In this document: one piece after another, positions 1 to 6,551 of the stretch
Position numbering within the stretch: the stretch's first letter is position 1
Layout: each line of letters begins with the position of its first letter
Source: Deltaproteobacteria bacterium
GTDB taxonomy: Bacteria; Chloroflexota; Dehalococcoidia; Dehalococcoidales; BS750m-G39
Reading direction: 5' to 3'
Assembly (NCBI GenBank): GCA_013202445.1
Contig: JABMRW010000080.1
Coordinates: 1 to 6,878, forward strand
Length of the DNA stretch: 6,878 nucleotides
The notes under the pieces: generated by a model
What the model was told of the DNA's origin: nothing
Database searches by the model: none
What the model saw: the letters and a program-made list of their open reading frames with translations, nothing else
Position numbers and translations under genes: made by a program

Positions 1-983
1 ATCCACCAGGTGGCGTAGGTGCTGAATTTATAGCCCTTGCGGTAGTCAAATTTCTCCACCGCCCGGATGAGGCCGATGTTGCCCTCCTGGATGAGGTCGA
101 GCAGTGACATGCCCCGCCCGATATGCTTTTTGGCGACGCTGACCACCAGCCGCAGGTTGGCCTCTATGAGGTGCTTTTCCGCCTTCTCCGCCTCCAACTC
201 AATATTATTCAGGTAGGCCTGGAGCTGTTTCTCGTAGTCGTGAATGTCACAGACGAAGCCGGGGTCGTTGACCAGATTCTCTATGCCCGCCGCCGAGACC
301 TTCTCCCCCAGGGCGTCCAGGATTTCCTGCGGCAGCAGGTTGATATTGAGCGACATCTCGGTGAGGAAGTGTTCGGTTTCGGCTATTGATTTCTGGGAGT
401 GGTGGGCCACCGCCAGAATCATGTTGGGGCTTATCTCGATGTCAATGCTGGACCGCAGCTTATTATTGTAGATTTTCTCCAGAAAGGTGGCCTTGGCCGG
501 CAGCCCCAGGTGTTGCTGGAGGAGGTTGATAACGGGGGAGGCCTGAGCCAGCTCGTGGAGTATGGACATTAATATATCCGTAGCCGAGGGCTCTACCTCG
601 TTTTCATCCAGGTAGTCCTGTTTAATATGCCTGATGCGCCGGCCCTCCTCCATCTTTCGGGCCAGGTCCTTTTCCTCGGCGCCGGTGAGCAGGGAAACCC
701 GCCCGATTTCGTGGAGGTACATGCGAACCGGGTCATCGACTACCTCCTGGTAGTCCGTCTGTTCCAGCGGCGTTTCCATCTCCATGTCCGGCGTGGATTC
801 CGGCTTTTGAATCTCAAGGTGCCTTACCTCGCGCCAGGGCGCGTCTTCCTCAGCGCCGTTTCCGTTGTCCTCGTCATTGGGGGCGGCGAAGGCGTTGGGC
901 AGACCTTTGGGCTCTTCGGACTCGGGCTCTAGCCGATCATCATCGGACATTTTTTCATCGTCGTTTTTTTCCTTAGAAGCCAT
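1..983 (-). CDS. rpoD: RNA polymerase primary sigma factor RpoD/SigA (N-terminal part, truncated by window edge)
   Basis: My translation of this open frame gives 327 complete codons beginning MASKEKNDDE and running off the left edge without a stop. Residues 1-50 are very acidic (17 Asp/Glu against 5 Lys/Arg). Sigma region 1.2 is at about 83-115 (DPVRMYLHEIGRVSLLT). Residues about 116-265 form a non-conserved insert. Region 2.1/2.2 follows at about 272-313 (NLRLVVSVAKKHIGRG, then LDLIQEGNIGLIRAVEKFD), and region 2.3 begins with YKFSTYATWW, where the window ends. Regions 2.4, 3 and 4 must lie outside. The family directs core RNA polymerase to housekeeping -10/-35 promoters. The start at 983 is chosen because AAAGGGGG lies eight bases upstream; a second in-frame Met at codon 12 has no such site. 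The gene begins five bases after the dnaG stop, so the two are almost certainly co-transcribed. The family call is very secure; primary rather than alternative sigma follows from region 1.2 and the dnaG linkage. Confidence 0.96.
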   Translation of the reverse strand, partial: MASKEKNDDEKMSDDDRLEPESEEPKGLPNAFAAPNDEDNGNGAEEDAPWREVRHLEIQKPESTPDMEMETPLEQTDYQEVVDDPVRMYLHEIGRVSLLTGAEEKDLARKMEEGRRIRHIKQDYLDENEVEPSATDILMSILHELAQASPVINLLQQHLGLPAKATFLEKIYNNKLRSSIDIEISPNMILAVAHHSQKSIAETEHFLTEMSLNINLLPQEILDALGEKVSAAGIENLVNDPGFVCDIHDYEKQLQAYLNNIELEAEKAEKHLIEANLRLVVSVAKKHIGRGMSLLDLIQEGNIGLIRAVEKFDYRKGYKFSTYATWW

Positions 984-988
984 TGCCT

Positions 989-2758
989 CTACCCCCTTTG
1001 CTCGAACCGCAGCCGGCTCTTTTGCGCCAGTACCTTGCCCAGCTGGCTGCTGACGTCGGTGCCCATCTCTTTAAGCTTGGCCAGCTCGGCGGCGGTGCCA
1101 CCCGACTGGGCTTCCAGGGCCAACACCGCCTCTATCTTGGTGGTGAGGTTACGCAGGAACTTTTCCCGCAGCTCCAGGGCGCACCGGGCGTACTTCTGCT
1201 CCAGATTATTGCTCAGCAGCTTTCTGGTTGCCAGTGAGTCCAGGTGCTCGTGGATGGCCGGCTCTAATTTTTTTCTTATTGCTTCTATTTTAGCACGCTG
1301 CTGCCAGGCAATAAAGATTTCCTTATTTTCGCTGTTTTCAAAGTAGTCCGGCAGCAGTCCTTCGTCCTGTGATTTAAGCTCCGGGTGCTGTAAGAGCAGC
1401 GCCAGGCAGAATTCCTCCCTGGGGCTGGAAAAACTTGAGCGCACCGGAACGGGAGTCGGCGGGGTGGTGGCCTGCCTTCTGACCTGCCCGGGTCTAATCC
1501 TTGCCAGGTCGGCTTCCAGGTCTCGTTCACTAACATTGAGCAGGCCGGCCAGTTTCTGCAGATAGTGCGCCCTGCGCACGTTGTCCTTGATTTCGCCGAT
1601 GATGGGCAGCAGCCTGTCCCTGGCCGAAGCCTTGCCCTTAGCGGTGGTCAGGTCCAGCCCGGCGGTAGCCCTATCAAAGGTATAATCAACGATGGGCACC
1701 GACTCCGCCACCAGCTCCTGCCAGACTTTTATATCTTCTTTTATGACGTCGTCGGGGTCTTTGCCCTCCGGCAAAATGATGACCTTTATTTCGGCATCGA
1801 GGGTGTTTTCGTAGCCCACCGTCCTCAGCATGGCTTCCTCGCCGGCGGCATCGGCGTCGAGAGCTAAAGCCATGTTCCGGGTGAGCCTCTTTAAGATGCC
1901 GACCTGCTTTTCGGTGACGGCCGTGCCCATGGAGGCGACCGCGTTGTTGAAGCCGTTCTGGTGGGCGGTGATGACGTCCATGTAGCCTTCGACAATGACC
2001 GCCGTGTCCTGCTCCCTGACGGCGTCCTTAGCCAGGTTGATGCCGTAGAGGGTGCCGCTTTTATCAAATAACGGCGTCTGCGGGGAGTTGGTGTACTTGG
2101 GCATTGAATCGTCCAGCGCCCGGCCGCCGAAGCCGGTGACGCGTCCACGTATATCCATTATGGGGAACATCAGCTTATGACGGAAGCGGTCATGGGTCTT
2201 GCCGCCTTCGGCCTCTATTATCAGGCCGGCGTTGAGCAGTTCCTTTTCGGTATAGTCTCTTTCCGTCAGGTATTTCTTTAAGCCCTCCCAGCCGTCCGGG
2301 CTGTAGCCCAGATGGAAGTCTTTGATGGTCTGTTCGGTAAAACCCCGTCCGGCGGTATAGCCCTGCGCCTTTTTGCCGGCCGGCGAATTTAAAAGTAAAT
2401 TATGGAAGTACTGCGCCGCCGCCTGGTTGACCTGGTATAGCTTCTGTTTCTCCTCGCTTTCCACGCCTGGTTCGAACCTGGTGGGGATAACGACACCGGC
2501 CTTCTGGGCGAGCTGCCTTAAGGCTTCGCCGAAGTCTATGTTCTGCTTTTTCATGATGAAGGAGAAGGCGTCGCCGCCTTTGTTGCAGCCGAAGCAGTGC
2601 CAGCTCTGCTGCTCCGGGTAGACATAGAAGGAGGGGTTCTTTTCAGCGTGGAAGGGGCAGAGCCCTTTGAAGGTGCGGCCGGCCTTGGTGAGGGTGATGT
2701 CCTGGCCGATGACCTCAACGATGTCTATTTTCTGTTTTACTTCGTCAATAGCGCCCAT
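989..2758 (-). CDS. dnaG: DNA primase DnaG
   Basis: This 589-residue protein has the usual length and full domain order of bacterial primase, which makes RNA primers for lagging-strand synthesis at the replication fork. The N-terminal CHC2 zinc-binding domain has Cys34, His37, Cys55 and Cys58 (CPFHAEKNPSF ... CFGCNKGGDAFSF). The core carries RFRHKLMFPI at 191-200 and GFGGRALDDSMPKYTNSP at 209-226. The TOPRIM domain shows the catalytic Glu257 in VIVEGYMDVI and Asp301/Asp303 in LALDADAAGEEA, with KDPDDVI at 334-340. A Pro/Thr/Ser-rich linker at about 424-446 leads into a helical C-terminal region (about 447-589), expected to contact the DnaB helicase. MGAIDEVKQKIDIVEVI matches the usual primase N-terminus, so the start is firm even though no Shine-Dalgarno sequence precedes it. 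It is tightly linked to rpoD downstream and separated from dgt by a repeat-filled spacer. Confidence 0.97.
   Translation of the reverse strand: MGAIDEVKQKIDIVEVIGQDITLTKAGRTFKGLCPFHAEKNPSFYVYPEQQSWHCFGCNKGGDAFSFIMKKQNIDFGEALRQLAQKAGVVIPTRFEPGVESEEKQKLYQVNQAAAQYFHNLLLNSPAGKKAQGYTAGRGFTEQTIKDFHLGYSPDGWEGLKKYLTERDYTEKELLNAGLIIEAEGGKTHDRFRHKLMFPIMDIRGRVTGFGGRALDDSMPKYTNSPQTPLFDKSGTLYGINLAKDAVREQDTAVIVEGYMDVITAHQNGFNNAVASMGTAVTEKQVGILKRLTRNMALALDADAAGEEAMLRTVGYENTLDAEIKVIILPEGKDPDDVIKEDIKVWQELVAESVPIVDYTFDRATAGLDLTTAKGKASARDRLLPIIGEIKDNVRRAHYLQKLAGLLNVSERDLEADLARIRPGQVRRQATTPPTPVPVRSSFSSPREEFCLALLLQHPELKSQDEGLLPDYFENSENKEIFIAWQQRAKIEAIRKKLEPAIHEHLDSLATRKLLSNNLEQKYARCALELREKFLRNLTTKIEAVLALEAQSGGTAAELAKLKEMGTDVSSQLGKVLAQKSRLRFEQRG
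992..999 (-). promoter_or_regulatory. Ribosome-binding site of rpoD, inside the end of dnaG
   Basis: On the minus strand this reads AAAGGGGG and ends eight bases before the ATG at 983. It overlaps the last codons of dnaG, and the dnaG stop codon lies between it and the rpoD start. This supports the chosen rpoD start and suggests translational coupling of primase and sigma factor. Confidence 0.75.
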
Positions 2759-2766
2759 AATACTAT

Positions 2767-2772
2767 ATTATA
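2767..2772 (-). promoter_or_regulatory. Candidate -10 box (TATAAT) directly in front of dnaG
   Basis: The minus strand reads TATAAT here, within the AT-rich run TAGTATATAATATAGTATT, ending eight bases before the dnaG ATG. A start site six to eight bases downstream of a -10 box would fall at or next to the ATG, so transcripts from here would be leaderless or nearly so. This fits the lack of any GGAGG-like site upstream of dnaG. There is no convincing -35 box at 16-18 bases and no extended -10 TG, so the promoter call rests on the hexamer and its position only. Confidence 0.45.
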
Positions 2773-2816
2773 TACTATTTTGGCGGTTGTTTTGCTTCCT
2801 ACCCCGCCCCATTTTT

Positions 2817-2829
2817 AAAACGTCGTTTT
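2817..2829. repeat. Small AT-rich inverted repeat AAAACGTCGTTTT
   Basis: This near-palindrome (AAAAC-GTC-GTTTT as a five-pair hairpin) lies between the hairpin/G4 unit and dnaG. On the plus strand it is followed by one more T and then a C, and on the minus strand it is followed by A residues after TTTT. It is too weak to be called a terminator. Confidence 0.3.
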
Positions 2830-2830
2830 T

Positions 2831-2880
2831 CTTCCCACCCGCCCGCCCAAAAGAGGCTGTGCCTCTTAGACTCTCTTTTC
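2831..2880 (-). repeat. Hairpin/G-quadruplex repeat unit, copy 1
   Basis: On the minus strand the unit reads GAGAGTCT, then the seven-pair hairpin AAGAGGC-ACA-GCCTCTT (2851-2867), TT, and then GGGCGGGCGGGTGGG (2834-2848), a perfect G-quadruplex motif with one-base loops. The hairpin plus four T residues is the nearest thing to a factor-independent terminator after dgt, but the T run is short and G-rich sequence follows. It lies in the dgt-dnaG spacer facing copy 2 in inverted orientation. Confidence 0.7.
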
Positions 2881-2942
2881 CCCACCCCGAAGAGGGGATG
2901 CCGCTAGAACTTTTTGGGGGGAGAAAGGGGAGGCAACGTAAC

Positions 2943-3000
2943 GGGGAGTTTAAGAGGGGTGTAACCCCTCTTTACCTTAAAGGGTGGCAGGGCGGGTAAA
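2943..3000 (+). repeat. Hairpin/G-quadruplex repeat unit, copy 2 (degraded, inverted)
   Basis: On the plus strand this reads GGGGAGTTT, the nine-pair perfect hairpin AAGAGGGGT-GTA-ACCCCTCTT (2952-2972), a short spacer, and GGGTGGCAGGGCGGG (2982-2996), where one G of the second tract has become C. It begins right after the dgt stop. The hairpin lacks a T run on the minus strand, so it is not a standard terminator for dgt, although a strong stem there could still slow polymerase or protect the 3' end of the mRNA. Confidence 0.65.
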
Positions 3001-3006
3001 GATAAA

Positions 3007-4146
3007 TCAGGGGGGCGGGGCTTCGTCCTCGCCAAAGAGGGGCAGAGTCCTGGCCTGGGGAGGGGTCTTGTCCTTTGGTTTTTGCTTGATAGCCGGCGGC
3101 TCCGCCTCGTGGGCGGGGTAAAGCTCCGCCGCCATCCTGGTGGCGTACTGGTCGGTCATGCCGGCGATATAGTCTGTCACCCTGCGCTCCAGCTCATCGC
3201 TGTAAAACCTGTACTCCTCCGGCATTTTATCAGCGTGCTCTTTGAAGTATCTATATAAAGCGCGAATTATTTCTCTTGCCTTTTCCGACTCACCCTGCGC
3301 CGAGCGTATATTATAGACCCGCTCAAAGAGAAAATGGCGCAGGTTATCGGTCGCCTCCAGAATCTGGGGGCTCATGGTTATAGACGGTTTTTCCTTCTCC
3401 GTGCCCATTGACGGCCAGCAGCGCTCTATAATGTCAACAACCATGGTGTTGATACGCAGGGAGCGGGTATTGCCCAGTATGGTTATGGCGGAGAGGGGTA
3501 AATCGCCCTCGGCGAGCATGCCCGCCCTGATGGCATCGTCGATGTCGTGGTTGATGTAGGCGATGGAATCCGAAATCTTGACCACCTCGCCCTCTAAAGT
3601 GCCGGCTTCTCCTACCCCTTCCCCCTGAATGCTGACTCTATCCTTGGAGTGGTTCAGGATACCGTCCCTCACCTCCCAGGTGAGATTTAGCCCGAGGCCG
3701 TCGTTTTCCAGCAGGTCAACCACGCGCAGGCTCTGCTCGTTGTGCTTAAAGCCCCTGTGGTAAAGCTCGTTTAAGACCTCCTCGCCGACGTGGCCGAAGG
3801 GGGTGTGCCCCAGGTCATGCCCCAGTGCGATGGCCTCGGTCAGGTCTTCATTGAGGTTTAAAGCCCGGGCGATGGTGCGGGCAATCTGGGCGACCTCTAA
3901 AGTGTGGGTAAGCCGGGTAACGTAGTGGTCACCCAGGGGGGTAATGAAAACCTGGGTCTTGTGCTTGAGCCGGCGGAAAGCCTTGCAGTGGATGATGCGG
4001 TCGCGGTCGCGCTGGAAGGCGGTACGCACCGGGCAGGGCTCTTCGGGTCTTTGCCTGCCCCGGGAGTTTTTGCTTTGCACGGCATGAGGGGAGAGGCTTT
4101 CTTCCCGTTCTTCGGTGAGCTGTCGGATATTGAGCCGACCAATCAT
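3007..4146 (-). CDS. dgt: dGTP triphosphohydrolase-like HD-domain protein
   Basis: This 379-residue soluble protein belongs to the dGTPase branch of the HD superfamily, which hydrolyses dNTPs to deoxynucleoside and triphosphate. The family N-terminal block FQRDRDRIIHCKAFRRLKHKTQVF covers about 44-67. The HD metal site is visible as His81 (RLTHTLEV), His110-Asp111 (GHDLGHTPFGH) and Asp193 (KISDSIAYINHDIDDA). His114 and His119 and the HNEQSLR block at 135-141 are also conserved types. It is shorter than E. coli Dgt (about 505) but slightly longer than typical short homologues because of a Pro/Lys-rich tail from about 346, which ends in TLPLFGEDEAPPP. The start at 4146 makes an ATGA overlap with ppsA. 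A longer in-frame reading to 4236 would only re-read ppsA codons and adds unconserved residues. Substrate specificity (dGTP only or several dNTPs) cannot be told from sequence. Confidence 0.92.
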   Translation of the reverse strand: MIGRLNIRQLTEEREESLSPHAVQSKNSRGRQRPEEPCPVRTAFQRDRDRIIHCKAFRRLKHKTQVFITPLGDHYVTRLTHTLEVAQIARTIARALNLNEDLTEAIALGHDLGHTPFGHVGEEVLNELYHRGFKHNEQSLRVVDLLENDGLGLNLTWEVRDGILNHSKDRVSIQGEGVGEAGTLEGEVVKISDSIAYINHDIDDAIRAGMLAEGDLPLSAITILGNTRSLRINTMVVDIIERCWPSMGTEKEKPSITMSPQILEATDNLRHFLFERVYNIRSAQGESEKAREIIRALYRYFKEHADKMPEEYRFYSDELERRVTDYIAGMTDQYATRMAAELYPAHEAEPPAIKQKPKDKTPPQARTLPLFGEDEAPPP

Positions 4147-6401
4147 TTGTGCTTTAGTTTGGCTTCCGCTTTGGCAATTATCTCTCTGGTGGTGCCTATC
4201 ATGTCCGGGCTTATCGAGACCGAGGTGATGCCCCATTCCACCAGCTTTTCGGTCAGCTCCGGGTAGACCGAGGGCCCCTGCCCGCAGATGGAGGCGGTGA
4301 CACCCATCTTTTTGGCTGTCTTGATTACCCTTTCCAGGGCCACCATCACCGCTTCGTTGCGCTCGTCAAAGGTATCGGCCAGCTTTTCGCTGTCGCGGTC
4401 AATGCCCAAAATGAGCTGGGTTAAGTCGTTGGAGCCGATGGATATGCCGTCGATGCCGACCTCCAGGAACTTTTCCAGAATTAAGACGTTGGAGGGGACT
4501 TCGACCATCATCCATAGTTTAAAGTCCTCGGCGCGCTTTAAGCCTTCGGCTTCCATTATTTTCTTGGTTCTGGTCAGTTCGTCAACCGTCCTGACGAAGG
4601 GCAGCATCACCCAGAGGTTCTTGTGCTCCCGCCTGACCTTCTTGATGGCTTCCAACTCCAGCTTGAAGACTGCTGTATCGGTGATATAGCGGGAAGCCCC
4701 CCTGTAGCCAATCATGGGGTTCTCTTCTTGCGGTTCGTACTCCTGGCCGCCGGTAAGCTCCCGGTATTCGTTGGTCTTGAAGTCGGTGGTTCTATAGACC
4801 ACGGGGCGGGGGGCAAAGGCCCTGGCAAAGGTATTAATGCCCTGATAGAGCTTATCGACGAACTCACCTCCCCGCTTCTGGCTAATCATATACTGGGGGT
4901 GCTCGCCAATCTGGGCGACGATGAACTCGGCGCGCAGCAGGCCCACGCCGTCGACATGGCGGGCGGCCACCTTTTCGGCCAGCTCGGGCTGAGCCAGATT
5001 TACGTAAACCCTGGTCCTGGTCCTGATGGCTTCCCGGAGGATGTCGGAGACGGCGGTGGTTTTTATTCTCCGGGTCACCTTGCCGTCATAGACCTTGCCG
5101 TGTGAGCCGTCCACGGTGATTATCTGCCCGTTGGTGAGTGTTGTGGTTGCCTCTCCGGTGCCGACCACGCAGGGAATGCCCAGCTCGCGGCTGACAATGG
5201 CGGCGTGGGCGGTGCGGCCGCCGCGGTCGGTGACAATGGCCACCGCCCGTTTCATGGCCGGGACGAAGTCCGGGGTGGTCATTTCCGCCACCAGTATATC
5301 GCCTTCGTGCACCCTGTCTATCTGGGAGATTTCCTTTATTATCTTGACCGGGCCGGAGGCGATGCCCGGGCTGGCTTTATCGCCGGTGAGGAGCACCGGA
5401 GCCGTGATTTCATCTTCATCCTCGGCGTTTTCTTTGATGGTGGTTACCGGCCGGGTCTGGACAATAAAGATTTCGCTGTTCTCCTTGGCCCACTCAACGT
5501 CCTGGGGGAATTTGTACCAGTCCTCCAGCCGTTTGCCCAGTTCGGCTATCTTGATTATTTCTTCATCGGTTACCTTCTGCAGGCTTTGCTCCGCCGCCGG
5601 GATTTCCGCCCAGATATTGGCCTCTTCGCCGGTGGCGCCCGGATTCCTGACCAGTTGGTGCTCCTGCCGGGCCGGTTTTTTGCTGACGATTCTGGTTGTC
5701 TTTTTATCAACGATATAGAGGTCCGGGGTTACCTCTCCGGAGACAATAGCCTCGCCGAGGCCGTAGACGGCCTCGATGATGATGGTGTTGCTGTCGCTGG
5801 TTACCGGCTCTATGGTGAACATTACCCCCGAAGCCTGGGACTGCACCATCTTCTGCACCGGCACGGCAATGCCCAGCTTGAAGTGGTCGAAGCCCTGCTG
5901 GTGGCGGTAGAAGATAGCCCGAGGCTCAAAAAGCGACGCCCAGCACCCCCGTACGGCGGTGATGACCTCCTTCTTGCCCTCGATATTGAGGAAGGTGCGC
6001 TGCTGGCCGGCGAAGGAGGCTTCGGGCAAATCTTCGGCGGTGGCCGAAGAGCGCACCGCCACCAGCCCGCCGTCCATCCTGGCGTAGGCCTTTTCAATCT
6101 CCCCGGCTGTTTCCGGGGGCATGGGGGTATCGTTGATTAGCTGTTTGACCTGGTCGGCAGTCTGGTGAAGCTGTTTGCTGTTATTAGGGTCTAACGGCTT
6201 TAGCAGTTTGCGGATTTTGTCGGTGAGTTTTGATTTTTCCAGAAAGTCAAAATAGGCATCGGCGGTTACAATGAAGCCCGGGGGGACCGGTATTCCGGCC
6301 CTGGTCATCTCGCCGAGGTTGGCTCCTTTGCCGCCGGCGGTGGGTACGTCCTCTTTGGTAACATCCTTGAACCAGACAATGGCCTTCTGGCCTGGGCGCA
6401 T
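4143..6401 (-). CDS. ppsA: Phosphoenolpyruvate synthase (pyruvate, water dikinase)
   Basis: This 752-residue cytoplasmic enzyme would convert pyruvate, ATP and water to PEP, AMP and phosphate for gluconeogenesis. The N-terminal ATP-grasp domain spans about 15-325, with TAGGKGANLGEMTRAGIPVP at 21-40, VAVRSSATAEDLPEASFAGQ at 114-133 and GLGEAIVSGEVTPDLYIV at 214-231. The phosphohistidine swivel domain at about 360-440 carries GGRTAHAAIVSRELGIP with catalytic His399. Thr397, two residues before it, matches the position that PSRP-type regulators phosphorylate in E. coli PpsA. The C-terminal PEP/pyruvate barrel shows GVGLLRAEF, MLPFVRTVDE, GSNDLTQL and the catalytic Cys706 in CGQGP. Length and the GLGE...GEVTPD block fit PEP synthase better than pyruvate, phosphate dikinase (about 880 residues). 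The start follows a perfect AAGGAGG at six bases. It heads the gene cluster and overlaps dgt by four bases. Confidence 0.95.
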   Translation of the reverse strand: MRPGQKAIVWFKDVTKEDVPTAGGKGANLGEMTRAGIPVPPGFIVTADAYFDFLEKSKLTDKIRKLLKPLDPNNSKQLHQTADQVKQLINDTPMPPETAGEIEKAYARMDGGLVAVRSSATAEDLPEASFAGQQRTFLNIEGKKEVITAVRGCWASLFEPRAIFYRHQQGFDHFKLGIAVPVQKMVQSQASGVMFTIEPVTSDSNTIIIEAVYGLGEAIVSGEVTPDLYIVDKKTTRIVSKKPARQEHQLVRNPGATGEEANIWAEIPAAEQSLQKVTDEEIIKIAELGKRLEDWYKFPQDVEWAKENSEIFIVQTRPVTTIKENAEDEDEITAPVLLTGDKASPGIASGPVKIIKEISQIDRVHEGDILVAEMTTPDFVPAMKRAVAIVTDRGGRTAHAAIVSRELGIPCVVGTGEATTTLTNGQIITVDGSHGKVYDGKVTRRIKTTAVSDILREAIRTRTRVYVNLAQPELAEKVAARHVDGVGLLRAEFIVAQIGEHPQYMISQKRGGEFVDKLYQGINTFARAFAPRPVVYRTTDFKTNEYRELTGGQEYEPQEENPMIGYRGASRYITDTAVFKLELEAIKKVRREHKNLWVMLPFVRTVDELTRTKKIMEAEGLKRAEDFKLWMMVEVPSNVLILEKFLEVGIDGISIGSNDLTQLILGIDRDSEKLADTFDERNEAVMVALERVIKTAKKMGVTASICGQGPSVYPELTEKLVEWGITSVSISPDMIGTTREIIAKAEAKLKHK

Positions 6402-6407
6402 GCTATT

Positions 6408-6414
6408 CCTCCTT
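6408..6414 (-). promoter_or_regulatory. Strong ribosome-binding site of ppsA
   Basis: The minus strand reads AAGGAGG six bases before the ATG at 6401. It is a full match to the anti-Shine-Dalgarno sequence, fixes the ppsA start, and contrasts with dnaG, which has no such site. Confidence 0.9.
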
Positions 6415-6461
6415 GCAGTTATCTTTTAACCAGGGTCGGGTCACTAAAGTGGAGTTTTTGA

Positions 6462-6485
6462 CTAATGCATTAGCTTAAGGCTAAT
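6462..6485. promoter_or_regulatory. 12-bp palindrome and overlapping hairpin in the ppsA leader (candidate operator or attenuator)
   Basis: CTAATGCATTAG at 6462-6473 is a perfect palindrome. Its right half also pairs with the next element to form ATTAGC-TTAAG-GCTAAT (6469-6485), a six-pair hairpin. The two structures share ATTAG and cannot form together. They lie roughly 25-50 bases downstream of the predicted start site, between promoter and ribosome-binding site. Further CTAAT boxes occur at 6514 and 6533. This could be a repressor operator or a simple RNA switch; no known riboswitch is recognised. Confidence 0.4.
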
Positions 6486-6516
6486 CGAGGTTTCTCCTTT
6501 GGCGATTGCTGCCCTA

Positions 6517-6525
6517 ATTATACCA
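6517..6525 (-). promoter_or_regulatory. Extended -10 promoter of ppsA
   Basis: The minus strand reads TGGTATAAT, a consensus -10 hexamer with the TGn extension. The best -35 candidate, TTGTAG, sits 19 bases upstream and is poor, as is common for extended -10 promoters. Transcription would begin near 6510, giving a leader of about 109 bases ahead of ppsA. Confidence 0.65.
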
Positions 6526-6551
6526 TAACGTGCTAATTTATCTACAATGCT

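Noticed and set aside
2952..2972. Perfect nine-pair hairpin as the factor-independent terminator of dgt
   Set aside because: On the minus strand it is followed by AAACTCCCC, not a T run. It is better explained as part of the repeat unit.
2667..2999. Plus-strand open frame of 110 codons across the dnaG start and the spacer
   Set aside because: Half is antisense to dnaG and half translates the hairpin/G4 repeats. Nothing in it looks like a protein.
4147..4236. N-terminal extension of dgt by 30 residues
   Set aside because: The extra codons re-read the end of ppsA in another frame and give a His/Gln-rich, unconserved sequence. The ATGA start at 4146 is the usual coupled arrangement.
5095..5718. 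Plus-strand open frame of 207 codons opposite ppsA
   Set aside because: Antisense shadow of ppsA: Ser-rich, no ribosome-binding site context and no recognisable domain.
5205..6140. Long plus-strand open frame of 311 codons opposite ppsA
   Set aside because: It lies entirely inside ppsA, which has complete catalytic motifs on the other strand. The translation is low-complexity and matches no family. It results from GC-biased codon use.
6402..6510. Known riboswitch or T-box in the ppsA leader
   Set aside because: The leader is only about 109 bases and shows no conserved riboswitch core or T-box sequence that I recognise, only the palindrome and short hairpin.
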